This document shows, one piece after another, positions 42,174 to 50,802 of a stretch of DNA of 52,605 nucleotides; the first letter of the stretch is position 1; the number at the start of each line of letters is the position of its first letter. Origin of the DNA: Nocardiopsis ganjiahuensis DSM 45031 (GTDB lineage: Bacteria > Actinomycetota > Actinomycetes > Streptosporangiales > Streptosporangiaceae); assembly GCF_000341085.1 (NCBI RefSeq), contig NZ_ANBA01000023.1, positions 1-52,605 of the forward strand, in the 5' to 3' direction. A program made the position numbers and the translations under genes. The notes under the pieces are model-generated. The model did not search any database and was not told the origin of the DNA. It was given only the letters and a program-made list of their open reading frames with translations.

Positions 42174-43421
42174 ATGAGCCCACCGCTGGATCCCCCCGAT
42201 GAACGCCCTGCACAGGGCATACCGGGGAAAGGCTCGCAGGCGGGCGGAAGCCCGTGGGAGGTGTTCCGGGTCTTCCTGCTCCTGGGGCTGACCTCGTTCG
42301 GTGGACCGGTGGCGCACCTGGGCTACTTCCGGGACGCGTTCGTGGTGCGCCGGGGCTGGATCGGCGAGGCCGCCTACGCCGACCTGGTGGCGCTGTGCCA
42401 GTTCCTGCCCGGGCCCGCCTCCAGCCAGGTCGGCATGGCCATCGGTCTGCGCCGCGCCGGATACGCCGGGATGGCCGCTGCCTGGGTGGCCTTCACCCTT
42501 CCCTCGGCGCTGCTGCTGGTGGCCTTCGCTCTGGGGGTGCAGGCGTTGGGCGCCGAGCCCGGCGCCGGGTGGCTGCTCGGCCTCAAAGCCGCCGCCGTCG
42601 CCGTGGTCGCCCACGCCCTGCTCGGCATGGCCGCGAACCTGGCCTCCGGTCGGCGCCAGGCCACGATCGCCGTGGCCGCCCTCGTGGTGGTCCTCCTGCT
42701 TCCCTCGGCCCTGAGCCAGGTCGCGGCCATAGCGGCGGGTGCCCTGATCGGAGCGCTCTGGCTCACGACGGCGCCCGCTGAGCGGGAATCGAGCGGCCCC
42801 GCCGTCCCCGTCCGGCGCCGAACCGCCCTGACGTGCCTGGCCGCGTTCGCCGTCCTGTTGATGGGCCTGCCCGTGTTGGCGGCCCTGACCGGCAGTACGG
42901 CCGCGGGGACGGCGGACGGCTTCTACCGTGCCGGATCACTGGTCTTCGGCGGCGGCCACGTGGTCCTGCCCCTGCTGGAGGCCGAGGTCGTGGGTGGCGG
43001 CGCGGTGGACCAGGAGTCCTTCCTGGCCGGGTACGGCGCCGCCCAGGCCGTGCCGGGACCCTTGTTCACCTTCTCCGCCTACCTGGGCGCCCTCATGCCG
43101 GTCGCCGGGAGCCCGCTGCTGGGGGCCGCGATCGCTCTCGTGGCGGTCTTCGTGCCCTCGGCGCTGTTGGTCGTGGGCGCGTTGCCGTACTGGGAGCGGA
43201 TGCGCACCGACCCGCGTGCTCGGCAGGCGATGGCCGGGGCCGGCGCGGCGGTGGTGGGTGTCCTCGCCGCGGCCCTGTACGACCCGGTCTTCACCCAGGG
43301 CGTGGTCTCCCCCGCGACGATGGCCCTGGCCGCGGCGGCGTTCGTGGCCCTGGCGGTGTGGCGCGCCCCGGCCTGGGCCGTCGTCCTCGCGGCCAGCGCG
43401 ATCGGGCTCCTGCTCCTGTGA
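42174..43421 (+). CDS. chrA: ChrA-type chromate transporter
   Basis: A 415-residue bidomain CHR protein with about 10-12 hydrophobic segments. First half: TSFGGPVAHLGYFRDAFVVR, LCQFLPGPASSQVGMAIG. Second half: GSLVFGGGHVVLPLLEAEVV, GYGAAQAVPGPLFTFSAYLG. The duplicated FGG...PGP motifs mark long-chain chromate ion transporters. GAAGGA lies upstream of the ATG. Convergent with uppP, with only 13 bp between stops. Probably chromate efflux, though many ChrA homologues have other anions as substrate. Confidence 0.93.
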   Translation: MSPPLDPPDERPAQGIPGKGSQAGGSPWEVFRVFLLLGLTSFGGPVAHLGYFRDAFVVRRGWIGEAAYADLVALCQFLPGPASSQVGMAIGLRRAGYAGMAAAWVAFTLPSALLLVAFALGVQALGAEPGAGWLLGLKAAAVAVVAHALLGMAANLASGRRQATIAVAALVVVLLLPSALSQVAAIAAGALIGALWLTTAPAERESSGPAVPVRRRTALTCLAAFAVLLMGLPVLAALTGSTAAGTADGFYRAGSLVFGGGHVVLPLLEAEVVGGGAVDQESFLAGYGAAQAVPGPLFTFSAYLGALMPVAGSPLLGAAIALVAVFVPSALLVVGALPYWERMRTDPRARQAMAGAGAAVVGVLAAALYDPVFTQGVVSPATMALAAAAFVALAVWRAPAWAVVLAASAIGLLLL

Positions 43422-43434
43422 GTGAGACCCGGGG

Positions 43435-44574
43435 TCAGCCGACGGGCTCGGGTTCGTACTGTTCCCCGGTCATCGGGTTGGTGGCCAGGCCGGTAGCGGA
43501 GTCGTAGTCGACGTCCATGCCCAGCAGGGGATCGTGCAGCAGGCCGGTGTCGGGGTTGCGGGGCAGTCCCGAAGCGGGATCGATCTCCCAGCCGGTCGCC
43601 GGGTCGATCCGGGGGTCCTGCGTCGGCTCCTGCGTCGGTTCGGGCGAGGGTTCGGGGGAAGGCTCGGCCTCGGTGCGCTGGGAGTCCTCGTCGTCCTCCG
43701 GCGCCTGCGACTCGGCCACGATCTCACTGCGGCCCTGCTGCGACTCCGCGCCTCCCTGCGGGTCGAGCGCGCCCCAGCTGACCAGGGCCAGGATGAGGAT
43801 TCCCAGGCCCACCCGGTAGTAGACGAACGGCATGAAGCTGTGCGTGGAGATGAACCGCATCAGCCAGGCGATCACCACGAAGCCGACCACGCCCGCCACG
43901 ACCGTGCCCACGATGGTGGCGCCCCAGCCCGCGTACTCGTCGCCGCCGATGTCGGTGAGCTTGTACACACCCGATCCGAAGACCGCGGGAAGGGCCAGCA
44001 GGAAGGCGTACTCGGCGGCGTCCTTGCGCTTGAACCCCAGCAGCATCCCGCCCGTGATGGTGCCGCCCGAGCGGGAGACACCGGGGATCAGCGCGAGCGC
44101 CTGGAACATGCCGAACGCCATACCCCGGGAAACGTTCAGGTCCTCCAGTTCCCGGCGCTTGCGCGCGTACCGGTCCGCGAGGCCGAGGAACACCCCGAAG
44201 ACGATGAGGTTCAGCGCGACCAGGCGCAGGTCGCGGAAGACGCTCTCGATCTGGTCTTCCAGGAGCAGGCCGAGGACCACGATGGGGAGCGAGCCGAGGA
44301 TGACGTACCAGCCCATGCGGGCGTTGATGTCACCGCGCAGGTCCCGGTCGAACAGGGACCTGGCCCAGGTGGACAGGATCGCCCAGATCCGCTGGCGGAA
44401 GTAGATCACCACGGCCAGTTCGGTGCCGATCTGGCTGACGGCGGTGAAGGCGGCCCCGGGGTCGGGCCAGCCGAAGAAGGCGGACACCACGCGCAGGTGC
44501 CCGCTGGAGGAGATGGGGAGAAACTCGGTCAGCCCTTGGACGAGGCCGAGGATGATCGCTTCGAGGAGGGACAC
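43435..44574 (-). CDS. uppP: Undecaprenyl-diphosphatase UppP with repetitive C-terminal tail
   Basis: A 379-residue BacA/UppP. Catalytic regions GLTEFLPISSSGHLR and ALIPGVSRSGGTITGGMLLG are intact, with eight or so hydrophobic segments. It dephosphorylates undecaprenyl diphosphate for peptidoglycan recycling and gives bacitracin tolerance. GTG 44574 has AGAAGG upstream; the longer frame has no membrane-protein character. Unusual: about 110 residues follow the last helix, acidic, with PSPEP/PTQEP repeats and then four DPxTG/NPxTG-like units. Ordinary UppP proteins end soon after the last helix. Confidence 0.92.
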   Translation of the reverse strand: MSLLEAIILGLVQGLTEFLPISSSGHLRVVSAFFGWPDPGAAFTAVSQIGTELAVVIYFRQRIWAILSTWARSLFDRDLRGDINARMGWYVILGSLPIVVLGLLLEDQIESVFRDLRLVALNLIVFGVFLGLADRYARKRRELEDLNVSRGMAFGMFQALALIPGVSRSGGTITGGMLLGFKRKDAAEYAFLLALPAVFGSGVYKLTDIGGDEYAGWGATIVGTVVAGVVGFVVIAWLMRFISTHSFMPFVYYRVGLGILILALVSWGALDPQGGAESQQGRSEIVAESQAPEDDEDSQRTEAEPSPEPSPEPTQEPTQDPRIDPATGWEIDPASGLPRNPDTGLLHDPLLGMDVDYDSATGLATNPMTGEQYEPEPVG

Positions 44575-45241
44575 GGAAGGGCCTTCTGTTTCATCGTCGC
44601 CGTCGTGGCTGCGCTCTGGTGCGTTGGGCACGGCTCGTGGGGTGCGCGCTCCGTGCGGCGGCGAGGGCTCCGGCCGGTCCGTCGGAAGCCACCGGACTGC
44701 GCGCTGGGGCATCGTATCCCGATATCGTTTCGTGCCGGGACGGTCCTATGGATGCCGAGCGAGGCCGAGGGCGGTCTTGAGGTCGTGGAAGACCTTCGCC
44801 TCGGCCGACCGTTGGGTGCAGCGCACCGCGAGATGGCGCACGCCCTTCTCGGAGTGGTGAACCAGCCCGTCGTTCCGGCGGCCGCCATGGGACCGGTTCC
44901 ACACGACCATCTCCAACGCGCCCGGAGCCAGGCCGGTGCGCGGCGACCCCGATACCCGCCGGCCCGCCACCCGGCGCGAGTGGACGTCGACCACGAACGT
45001 CGGGTGCACCCGAGGTGAAGGCGATCGAATCGTGGCTTCTGCTCAGCATCTGTTCACTCAATGAACACTGAGCTTTCTTCGGAGCGTCGGGCCACACTCC
45101 GGACGCCGCCTCGAGATCCCGTACCCGGCGCCGATCCTCCCGAGCCTTCACGGCCGCCGAGACGAAACACGAGCCCGGAGGCATCGGACGCCCCTGGTTT
45201 CCGAAGGAGCTCTTGCCGGTTGTCGGCTCCCCGGCCCTTGA
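44575..45241. other. Gene-poor gap with an IS3 fragment
   Basis: Between uppP and the TetR gene only the IS3 transposase remnant (44746-45009) is recognisable. The stretch 45010-45241 has open frames but no ribosome sites or family resemblance. Confidence 0.45.
44746..45009 (-). pseudogene. IS3-family transposase fragment (integrase core)
   Basis: 87 codons read FVVDVHSRRVAGRRVSGSPR, TGLAPGALEMVVWNRSHGGR, GLVHHSEKGVRHLAVRCTQR. This is the middle of an IS3 OrfB DDE domain (usual FVxDxxSRRIVGW...GLxHHSDxGxQY). The second catalytic Asp of HHSD is Glu here and both ends are missing. It is a dead remnant. Confidence 0.75.
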
Positions 45242-45850
45242 TCAGCTCTCGTTCGCCAGGCCCCGCACAGGGTCGGCGCCCAGGACTCCGGCAGTGAAGT
45301 TCGCCAACTGCGCCCGCATCCTTTCGCGCGGCACACACGCATGCCCGGCCAGGTGCTCGACCAGATCGGCTCGGACGGCCGCGAGCAGGGCGTGAGCGGT
45401 GAAGTCGCTGTCGGTCAGGCCGGGAATCTGTCCCAGCATGGTGTCCAGCAGGCCGTGCCACCGCTCGTAGTGATCCGCCTGGTACGGGCTGCCGCTCCCG
45501 CTCTCCTCCAGGGCCAGCATGAGGGGGCGGTTGTCGAGTTTGAAGCACAGGAGCGTGTCGAGCAGGGCAAGCACGCGCTGCCGCGGCGGAGTCGCGGGGC
45601 CCAAGGGCGCAGGTCCGCTCTCAACGGCCTTCCTGACTGGTTCCAGCCGTGCTTCGTACAGTGCGCGCAGCAGTCCGGTGCGGTCGCCGAAGGACCGGAA
45701 GAGCGTGCCTTTACCGACGCCGGCCGCCGCTGCGATGGAGGCCAGGGTGACACCTTCCGGGCTCTCGCAGCGGGAGAAGAGATCGTCGGCGGCCGCAAGG
45801 ACGGCCTGCCGGTTACGGGCGGCATCCTTGCGGGGTTTGCGCTCGGTCAT
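45242..45850 (-). CDS. TetR family transcriptional regulator
   Basis: A 202-residue TetR repressor. HTH: RNRQAVLAAADDLFSRCESP, EGVTLASIAAAAGVGKGTLF and RSFGDRTGLLRALYEARLEP. The ligand domain includes NRPLMLALEESGSGSPYQAD. The ATG at 45850 follows GGAGGTG. Divergent from the SnoaL-like/NmrA-like pair; two palindromes in the gap are obvious operators, so it represses itself and that pair. Confidence 0.92.
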   Translation of the reverse strand: MTERKPRKDAARNRQAVLAAADDLFSRCESPEGVTLASIAAAAGVGKGTLFRSFGDRTGLLRALYEARLEPVRKAVESGPAPLGPATPPRQRVLALLDTLLCFKLDNRPLMLALEESGSGSPYQADHYERWHGLLDTMLGQIPGLTDSDFTAHALLAAVRADLVEHLAGHACVPRERMRAQLANFTAGVLGADPVRGLANES

Positions 45851-45871
45851 GCTGCACCTCCGTTTGCAAAG

Positions 45872-45912
45872 CGGACCCACGGTCCGTATCGTTGAAGCGG
45901 ACCCAAGGTCCG
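45872..45912. promoter_or_regulatory. Two TetR operators CGGACC-N3-GGTCCG
   Basis: CGGACCCACGGTCCG (45872-45886) and CGGACCCAAGGTCCG (45898-45912) are perfect 6-bp-arm palindromes with a 3-nt centre, 26 bp apart, in the 86-bp gap between the TetR start and the SnoaL-like start. Confidence 0.8.
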
Positions 45913-45936
45913 CATTCTATGAGATGGAGGGCACCC

Positions 45937-46362
45937 ATGTCTGCATCGGCTTCTCCGGCGGACCTCTACCGCCACAGCCTGCGGCTGTTACTGGACAAGG
46001 ACATCCCCGCGTGGATCGCCTTGTGGGCCGAGGACGGCCTCATGGAGTTTCCCTTCGCCCCGGACGGCTGGCCGAAGCGTCTGGAGAGCAGGGAGGCCAT
46101 CGCCGAGTACATGCGCCATTACCCGGATCACATCGATCTACATGACTTCCCCGAGCTGCGAATCCACGAGACCACCGACCCCGAGACCATCGTGGTCGAG
46201 ATGCGTGGCATCGGCCGCCTGGTGGAGTCCGACCGCCCCTTCGACATGACCTACATCGCCGTCGTAGCGGTCCGGGACGGACACATCACCTCCTACCGCG
46301 ACTACTGGAACCCCCTCGTCGTCCTCGAACCCGGCACCGACTTCACCAGGAGCAACCGATGA
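45937..46362 (+). CDS. SnoaL-like/NTF2-fold protein
   Basis: A 141-residue SnoaL-like protein: DLYRHSLRLLLDKDIPAWIA, LWAEDGLMEFPFAP, the ITSYRDYWNP strand. The NTF2 fold serves as isomerase, hydrolase or simple binding protein. GGAGGG precedes the ATG at 45937. Its stop overlaps the NmrA-like start (ATGA), and the TetR operators lie upstream, so this is a two-gene inducible operon. Confidence 0.87.
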   Translation: MSASASPADLYRHSLRLLLDKDIPAWIALWAEDGLMEFPFAPDGWPKRLESREAIAEYMRHYPDHIDLHDFPELRIHETTDPETIVVEMRGIGRLVESDRPFDMTYIAVVAVRDGHITSYRDYWNPLVVLEPGTDFTRSNR

Positions 46363-47198
46363 CCACCACCGATACCACCTTGGTCATCGGCGCCACCGGC
46401 ACCACCGGCAGCCGCACCGCGGCGCAGTTGTCAGCCCTCGGCCACCGCGCCAAAGCCGCCAGCCGGCGCGGAGCCGACGTCCCCGGCGCGGAGCCGGTCG
46501 CATTCGACTGGTACGAACCCGCCACCCACGCCGCCGCCCTCGACGGAGCCGACCGTGTCTACCTGATCCCGCCCGTGGGCGACGCCGACCCGGCTGCGGT
46601 CATGTTGCCCTTTCTCCGGCAGGCCCGCACTGCCGGCGTGCGCCGTGCGGTACTCCTCAGCTCCTCGGCCATCCCCGAGGGCGGCCCTGCGGTGGGAACA
46701 GTGCACCAGGCCCTGCCCGACCTGTTCGAACAGTGGGCGGTGCTGCGGCCCTCGTGGTTCATGCAGAACTTCACCGGCACACACGCGCATGCCGCGAGCA
46801 TCCGTGAGGAAGGCACCCTCTGGACCGCGACCGGGAGTGGTCGGGTCGGATTCGTCGACGCCGAGGACATCGCGGCCGTCGCCGTCCGTGCTCTGACCGA
46901 CGAACACGCCCCCAACACCGATCTCGTCCTCACCGGGCCGGAGGCGCTCAGCTACGACGACATCGCCACCGCCATCACCCAGGTCACCGGCCGACCCGTG
47001 GACCACCACCGCCTGTCCTACGAACAGATGCGCGACCGCCTCACGGCACAGGTGCCGCTGGAGTTCGCCTCGATACTGGCCGGCATGGACCGTGCCATCG
47101 CCGAGGGGGCGGAGGACCGCATCACCGACACCGTCCAGCGCCTCACGGGACGACCCGCACGCAGATTCCGCGTTCACCTCGAACAAGAGATGGGATGA
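46359..47198 (+). CDS. NmrA-like NAD(P)-binding oxidoreductase
   Basis: A 279-residue atypical SDR of the NmrA/QorB type: LVIGATGTTGSRTAAQLSAL cofactor loop, DRVYLIPPVGD, AVLLSSSAIPEGG, WAVLRPSWFMQNF, VGFVDAEDIAAVAVRAL. Such proteins reduce quinones or sense NADP. Coupled by ATGA overlap to the SnoaL-like gene. Together they probably deal with an electrophilic or quinone-like compound sensed by the TetR protein. Confidence 0.9.
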   Translation: MTTTDTTLVIGATGTTGSRTAAQLSALGHRAKAASRRGADVPGAEPVAFDWYEPATHAAALDGADRVYLIPPVGDADPAAVMLPFLRQARTAGVRRAVLLSSSAIPEGGPAVGTVHQALPDLFEQWAVLRPSWFMQNFTGTHAHAASIREEGTLWTATGSGRVGFVDAEDIAAVAVRALTDEHAPNTDLVLTGPEALSYDDIATAITQVTGRPVDHHRLSYEQMRDRLTAQVPLEFASILAGMDRAIAEGAEDRITDTVQRLTGRPARRFRVHLEQEMG

Positions 47199-47384
47199 AG
47201 CTGCTCGGCCCCGGCTCCATTGCCCGCGAATCCCGACGGAGATGTCGCCGCACCCCGCTCGGCGTGCACCACCCCGGGCGAGACCCCGCTGACGGTAGCC
47301 AGGCCGCTGAACAGCTCCACAGCACGGGCCCTGGACTCGAATCAAGGCGCCCCGGGCTTTCCGCACAGCGGTTGGCATGCCGCT

Positions 47385-47429
47385 CTTCCAACCCGACGGT
47401 CACAGGTTCGAATCCTGCCGGGTGCGCCA
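47385..47429 (+). repeat. tRNA 3'-end repeat, copy 1 (att-like)
   Basis: 45 nt ending GTTCGAATCC-TGCCGGGTGCGCCA, i.e. the 3' anticodon-loop side, T-arm and acceptor strand with CCA of a tRNA, without the 5' half. It matches copy 2 (48873-48917) at 40 of 45 positions, and similarity continues for about 20 nt beyond. It is typical of an attachment site left by a tRNA-targeting integrative element. No full tRNA can be folded here, and 47199-47384 holds nothing else. Confidence 0.65.
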
Positions 47430-47699
47430 TAAATCCCCAGATCACAGCCTCAGAAGATCAGGGTCCAGCAGGGTCGTCCCACCAGTGGGTCCAGGGTGTG
47501 ACCGAGGTGGTACCAGGCCTTCCACCCATACCTCGCCCATACCCGTACCGGCAGACTCTGTCGGTGCCCCGCGGCGTCAGTCACGAAGACCAGCCAGTCG
47601 CCTCCTGCACGGCCAGCAACGAGGCACCACGCCAACTGGCTACCTGCTGATCGAGGTTTCGCGGCGGCCCACTCCTGTGAGTGACGGAAGGCGATCCCG

Positions 47700-48163
47700 G
47701 CACACACCCCAGCCTCCACCACACCCGACACGAAACTCGTGCGGTGGCAGGACCACTTCCACGTCGCCTACGCCAACCCTTCCGGGGCCTGGCACCTGCT
47801 GCAACGCCTGGCTTTCTCCCATCAGGTGCCCGCCACCCGGGGCCCGAACGCAACGAAGAGGAGGTTCACTGGTGACGCACGACCCCAGGCCAAAAGAGGA
47901 AACTGAAAGCTCGGGTGTATGAATCGCCTTCTCTGATGAGAGCGGCGCTGGAGTGGGTTCGGGCGGTGTTCCTGCCCCGCTACGCCCCAGAGCTGAACCC
48001 GTTGGAGACGTTGTCGTCACACTTCAAACGCGTGCTCAAAACCCTCCTCTTCCGGAATCCCGAGGAGCTGGAGCAGGTGATCAGAGCACATCGGCGCCTG
48101 GTGCACAAACGCCCGAACCTGCGGCACCGATCGGGGCGAATTCAAGGCCCACTCACACGGTGA
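47700..48163 (+). pseudogene. IS630-family transposase remnant
   Basis: Across several frames the trace is VRWQDHFHVAYANPSGAWHL, LQRLAFSHQVPATRG, ERNEEEVHW (the winged-helix region), then IAFSDESG, then FLPRYAPELNPLETLSSHFK and RVLKTLLFRNPEELEQ. The last is the canonical C-terminal DDE motif of IS630 enzymes. Frame changes, a stop and loss of the middle of the catalytic domain show it is dead. The bases from 48164 to 48363 carry no gene. Confidence 0.7.
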
Positions 48164-48363
48164 CCACCACTGAAGAATGGAGGTCAGTCCGGGAAAAATT
48201 GGCGGCCTGGCCAGGGCCGCACTTGTTCTCACACAGCCTGCCATAATCATCCCCTGACCCACTCCACACACCCAGCAGGCCCCGAGGAACGACAACCAGC
48301 GGACCGCCTAGCATGCCCAGCCACTTCATTCGACAATTCTAAATTCAAATACCAGGATACCAA

Positions 48364-48714
48364 TCAAAGATTATATGCCCCTTCAGGCCAAATGAAAGAC
48401 TTGGGCGGGCCAACTATTGCAGCCTCAATTTTCCCAACTCGGCCATCAGTGAGAATCATCATCCTCCATTCAGAGGACCTGATGGCAAAAAGGCCGCACT
48501 CGTTCTTGTTTTCAAGAGCCCCAAAGAACCCCATCCACCCAAACCTCTCCCGAGCAAGCTCAGGATAACTTGAATACCTGGATCTATGGATACTCAAAAG
48601 CCTGGAGCTGGGTGACACAAACACCCTGAAGGACGCACCAGGATCCCAGCATGCGTTATCCAAGACTTCCTCCGGAATGACCTCCAAAGATCGACAGGGT
48701 CTTTTCTTTAGCAT
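48364..48714 (-). CDS. AT-rich orphan protein, function unknown
   Basis: A 116-residue frame in a stretch much poorer in GC than the chromosome. ATG 48714 has GGGTGA 4 nt upstream; a GTG at 48723 is an alternative. The product is soluble-looking, Trp/Ser/Arg-rich (ARERFGWMGFFGALENKNEC, SSEWRMMILTDGRVGKIEAA). Codon use differs sharply from neighbours, pointing to transfer. Lying between two att-like repeats near an RHS toxin gene, an immunity-protein role is possible but not shown. Confidence 0.5.
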   Translation of the reverse strand: MLKKRPCRSLEVIPEEVLDNACWDPGASFRVFVSPSSRLLSIHRSRYSSYPELARERFGWMGFFGALENKNECGLFAIRSSEWRMMILTDGRVGKIEAAIVGPPKSFIWPEGAYNL

Positions 48715-48872
48715 GAAAATCACCCTGTCGCGAGAAATATTAAAAATATAAACCCTCCACCGAAAAAAGGCACTTGCGCCTAGCGGCTAACGAAAATTAA
48801 TATCCCCCGGGGACATGCCCGACCAGGTTATGAACCCTCACACCCTGGGTCCAAGCCTGAACCGCGCTGACG

Positions 48873-48917
48873 CTTCTAATCCGACGGTCGCAGGTTCGAA
48901 TCCTACCGAGTGCGCCA
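48873..48917 (+). repeat. tRNA 3'-end repeat, copy 2 (att-like)
   Basis: 45 nt beginning CTTCTAAT and ending CCGAGTGCGCCA; it looks like the 3' half of a tRNA-Arg(UCU)-type gene (identity inferred from the CTTCTAA loop). It sits 12 nt past the end of the integrase remnant, the usual place for the att site of an integrative element. Confidence 0.65.
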
Positions 48918-48929
48918 TGAAACCCCAGG

Positions 48930-50325
48930 TCACAGCCCTCTCTGGGCATCGGTCAGCCTCGCTGTTCCTGTGGTGGGTCCACGGTGGGTCCCAAGTAGGA
49001 CCGGCGCCGAACCCGGCCGAACAGCTCTGCCCCGCACCTGGCGACGAACCCGGCCCGCATCGCGCAACACCAGCCACGCCGTGCGCTCCGCCGCCTCACG
49101 CGCCACCTGCGGCAGCACGCTGGCGTAGGTGCCCGCGGTCAGCACGATGCTCGCGTGCCCAGCATCGCCTGGACCACCTTCAGCTCCACCCCCGCCGCCA
49201 ACGCCAACGTCGCCGCACCATGGCGCAGGTCATGCAACCGCACCGGCGGCAGCCCGCTGGAGGTGTTCAGCTTCCGAAACAGGCGCGAGAGCCGCTCCGG
49301 AGCCAACGCACTACCCCGCAGGGCGGTGAAGACGAACCCCCGCGGATCCCACACCCGCCCCTGACCCTGTGTTTCCTGCTGCTGGTGCCACTGGTGGCGG
49401 CGCAACACCCCCAAGGTGGTGTGGTCCACCGACACCATCCGCCGGCTCGCCGCGCTCTTGGGAGCCAGCTCCACCAGCCTGCCCTGGTGGGACTGCAGCT
49501 GGCGCTCCACCCGCGCCGTCCCCCGCACCAGGTCGATGTCGGGCCAGCGCAACCCCACGCTCTCGCCCCGGCGCAATCCCGTCATCACCGCCAGATGAAA
49601 CAAGGCGTACAACCGGTCGCCGCACACGTGGTCCAAGAACGCGCGAGTCTGCTCCACCGTCCACACCGCCACCACCGGCCGCACCCCACCGTTACGCCAG
49701 TCCGCGACGGCCTGCTCGGTCCACACCACCGGCCGCGCAGCACGGCCGCCCTCCAACCGCAACCCCTTGGCCGGCTTCGAGGCCAACAACCCCTGGTGCA
49801 CGGCAGTGTTCAACGCCGCTCGCAACGTAGCCCGCACCCGCTGCACCGTCGCCGCCGACAACAACACGCCCGTAGGCGACCTGTGCCGGGCAATGGAGGC
49901 GAAGGCCTGCGCCACCACAGCGGGAGTCAGCTCCGCCAGGACCAAAGCCCCCAGATGGGGTTGCAGGTGGCGGTGGATGTGCTCGGCATAACTGGTCCGG
50001 GTCAACGGCCGCAACCGGGCGCGGGTGGCCAACCAGTGCTCTAGCCACGCCCCACCGTCAACACCGCCGTACCGGTATCGCCGTCCTCGAACTCCCGCTC
50101 CCGGCGCAAACCCTGGCGGGCCGCTTCCCTGGACACGAACCCACCCCGACGCACCCGACGCCGACCACCCGGGAGATGGTCCAACTCCAACGCGAAGTAC
50201 CAACTCCCATGCCCCCTACGCGCCAACCCGGGGCACCGACCCTCCCCAGCCTTCACACCCCTCACACCACGGCACCCGCACCGCTTGTACACCCAACCCG
50301 ATCCAGACACAACGAACACCCCCAC
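48930..50325 (-). pseudogene. Tyrosine recombinase (integrase) with two frameshifts
   Basis: Three consecutive frames spell one phage/AICE-type integrase. N-terminal arm 50325 to about 50041 (SGWVYKRCGCRG, GHGSWYFALELDHLPGGRRR), core and catalytic part about 50040-49150 (WLEHWLATRARLRPLTRTSY, MTGLRRGESVGLRW, HDLRHGAATLALAAG), and the end with the nucleophile Tyr (TAGTYASVLPQVAREAAERT) about 49150-48930. The breaks are single missing bases at a G-run near 50050 and at GGCAC near 49157. Arg and His-x-x-Arg are present. It has degenerated, unless the indels are sequencing errors. Confidence 0.8.
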
Positions 50326-50546
50326 AACCAGTGCCCGCCCACAACCGAAGCAGAAGCTATGCCCAGCTCAGACCCCAGGGTGAACGACCTTCAGGCTCAC
50401 GCACTTCCCCCGGATGACGGGAGGCGATCCCGGCACACCCAACTCTCCATCACATCCCTGCGGAACAGGCCCTGGTATTCCATCTGCTCTCGCTTACACC
50501 AACGCAGATAACTGGACTTCACCCAAAAGATCGACAGAGTAGCGCA
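50326..50546. other. Gap between integrase remnant and small membrane protein
   Basis: No gene is seen. The 24-nt word TGACGG-G-AGGCGATCCC-GGCACAC at 50415-50438 recurs with one mismatch at 47682-47705, near the other end of the degraded region. Confidence 0.4.
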
Positions 50547-50744
50547 TTACCGTCCTCTCTTTCCTCGCATCGAATAAAACCAAACACAATAAGCGAAGTA
50601 CAACGACGACAGAATAGCCAGAGCCGCAACAAAGTGAAACAAGTTTGCAGCAGAATCAGACATGACACCCACCAGAAGACCAAGTGGATAAGACAAGCCA
50701 ACTACAAAAATCAGAGGCCACTTGGGCAGGGTTTGATTTTTCAA
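50547..50744 (-). CDS. Small two-helix membrane protein next to the RHS gene
   Basis: A 65-residue, AT-rich frame starting with TTG at 50744 behind a GGGGGA site (a TTG at 50756 is the alternative). Two hydrophobic segments: WPLIFVVGLSYPLGLLVGVM and LFHFVAALAILSSLYFAYCV, then a basic tail. It lies directly downstream of, and on the same strand as, the RHS toxin-like gene, where cognate immunity genes usually stand. The RHS tip is itself hydrophobic, so a membrane immunity protein is plausible; this is inference. Confidence 0.5.
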   Translation of the reverse strand: MKNQTLPKWPLIFVVGLSYPLGLLVGVMSDSAANLFHFVAALAILSSLYFAYCVWFYSMRGKRGR

Positions 50745-50802
50745 ATTTTCCCCCAATCAAAGGGGTGACCTTTCCGAGCAAAGGCCACCCCAAGGTTATT
50801 AT

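Noticed and set aside
41422..42213. Long minus-strand gene between the acyltransferase and chrA
   Set aside because: Only a middle part resembles KdpB, and it changes frame with an internal deletion, so it is a pseudogene fragment rather than a gene.
47143..47445. Minus-strand frame reading GFMAHPAGFEPVTVGLE
   Set aside because: It is the conceptual translation of the tRNA 3' end on the wrong strand; the same spurious peptide appears at 48838-49077.
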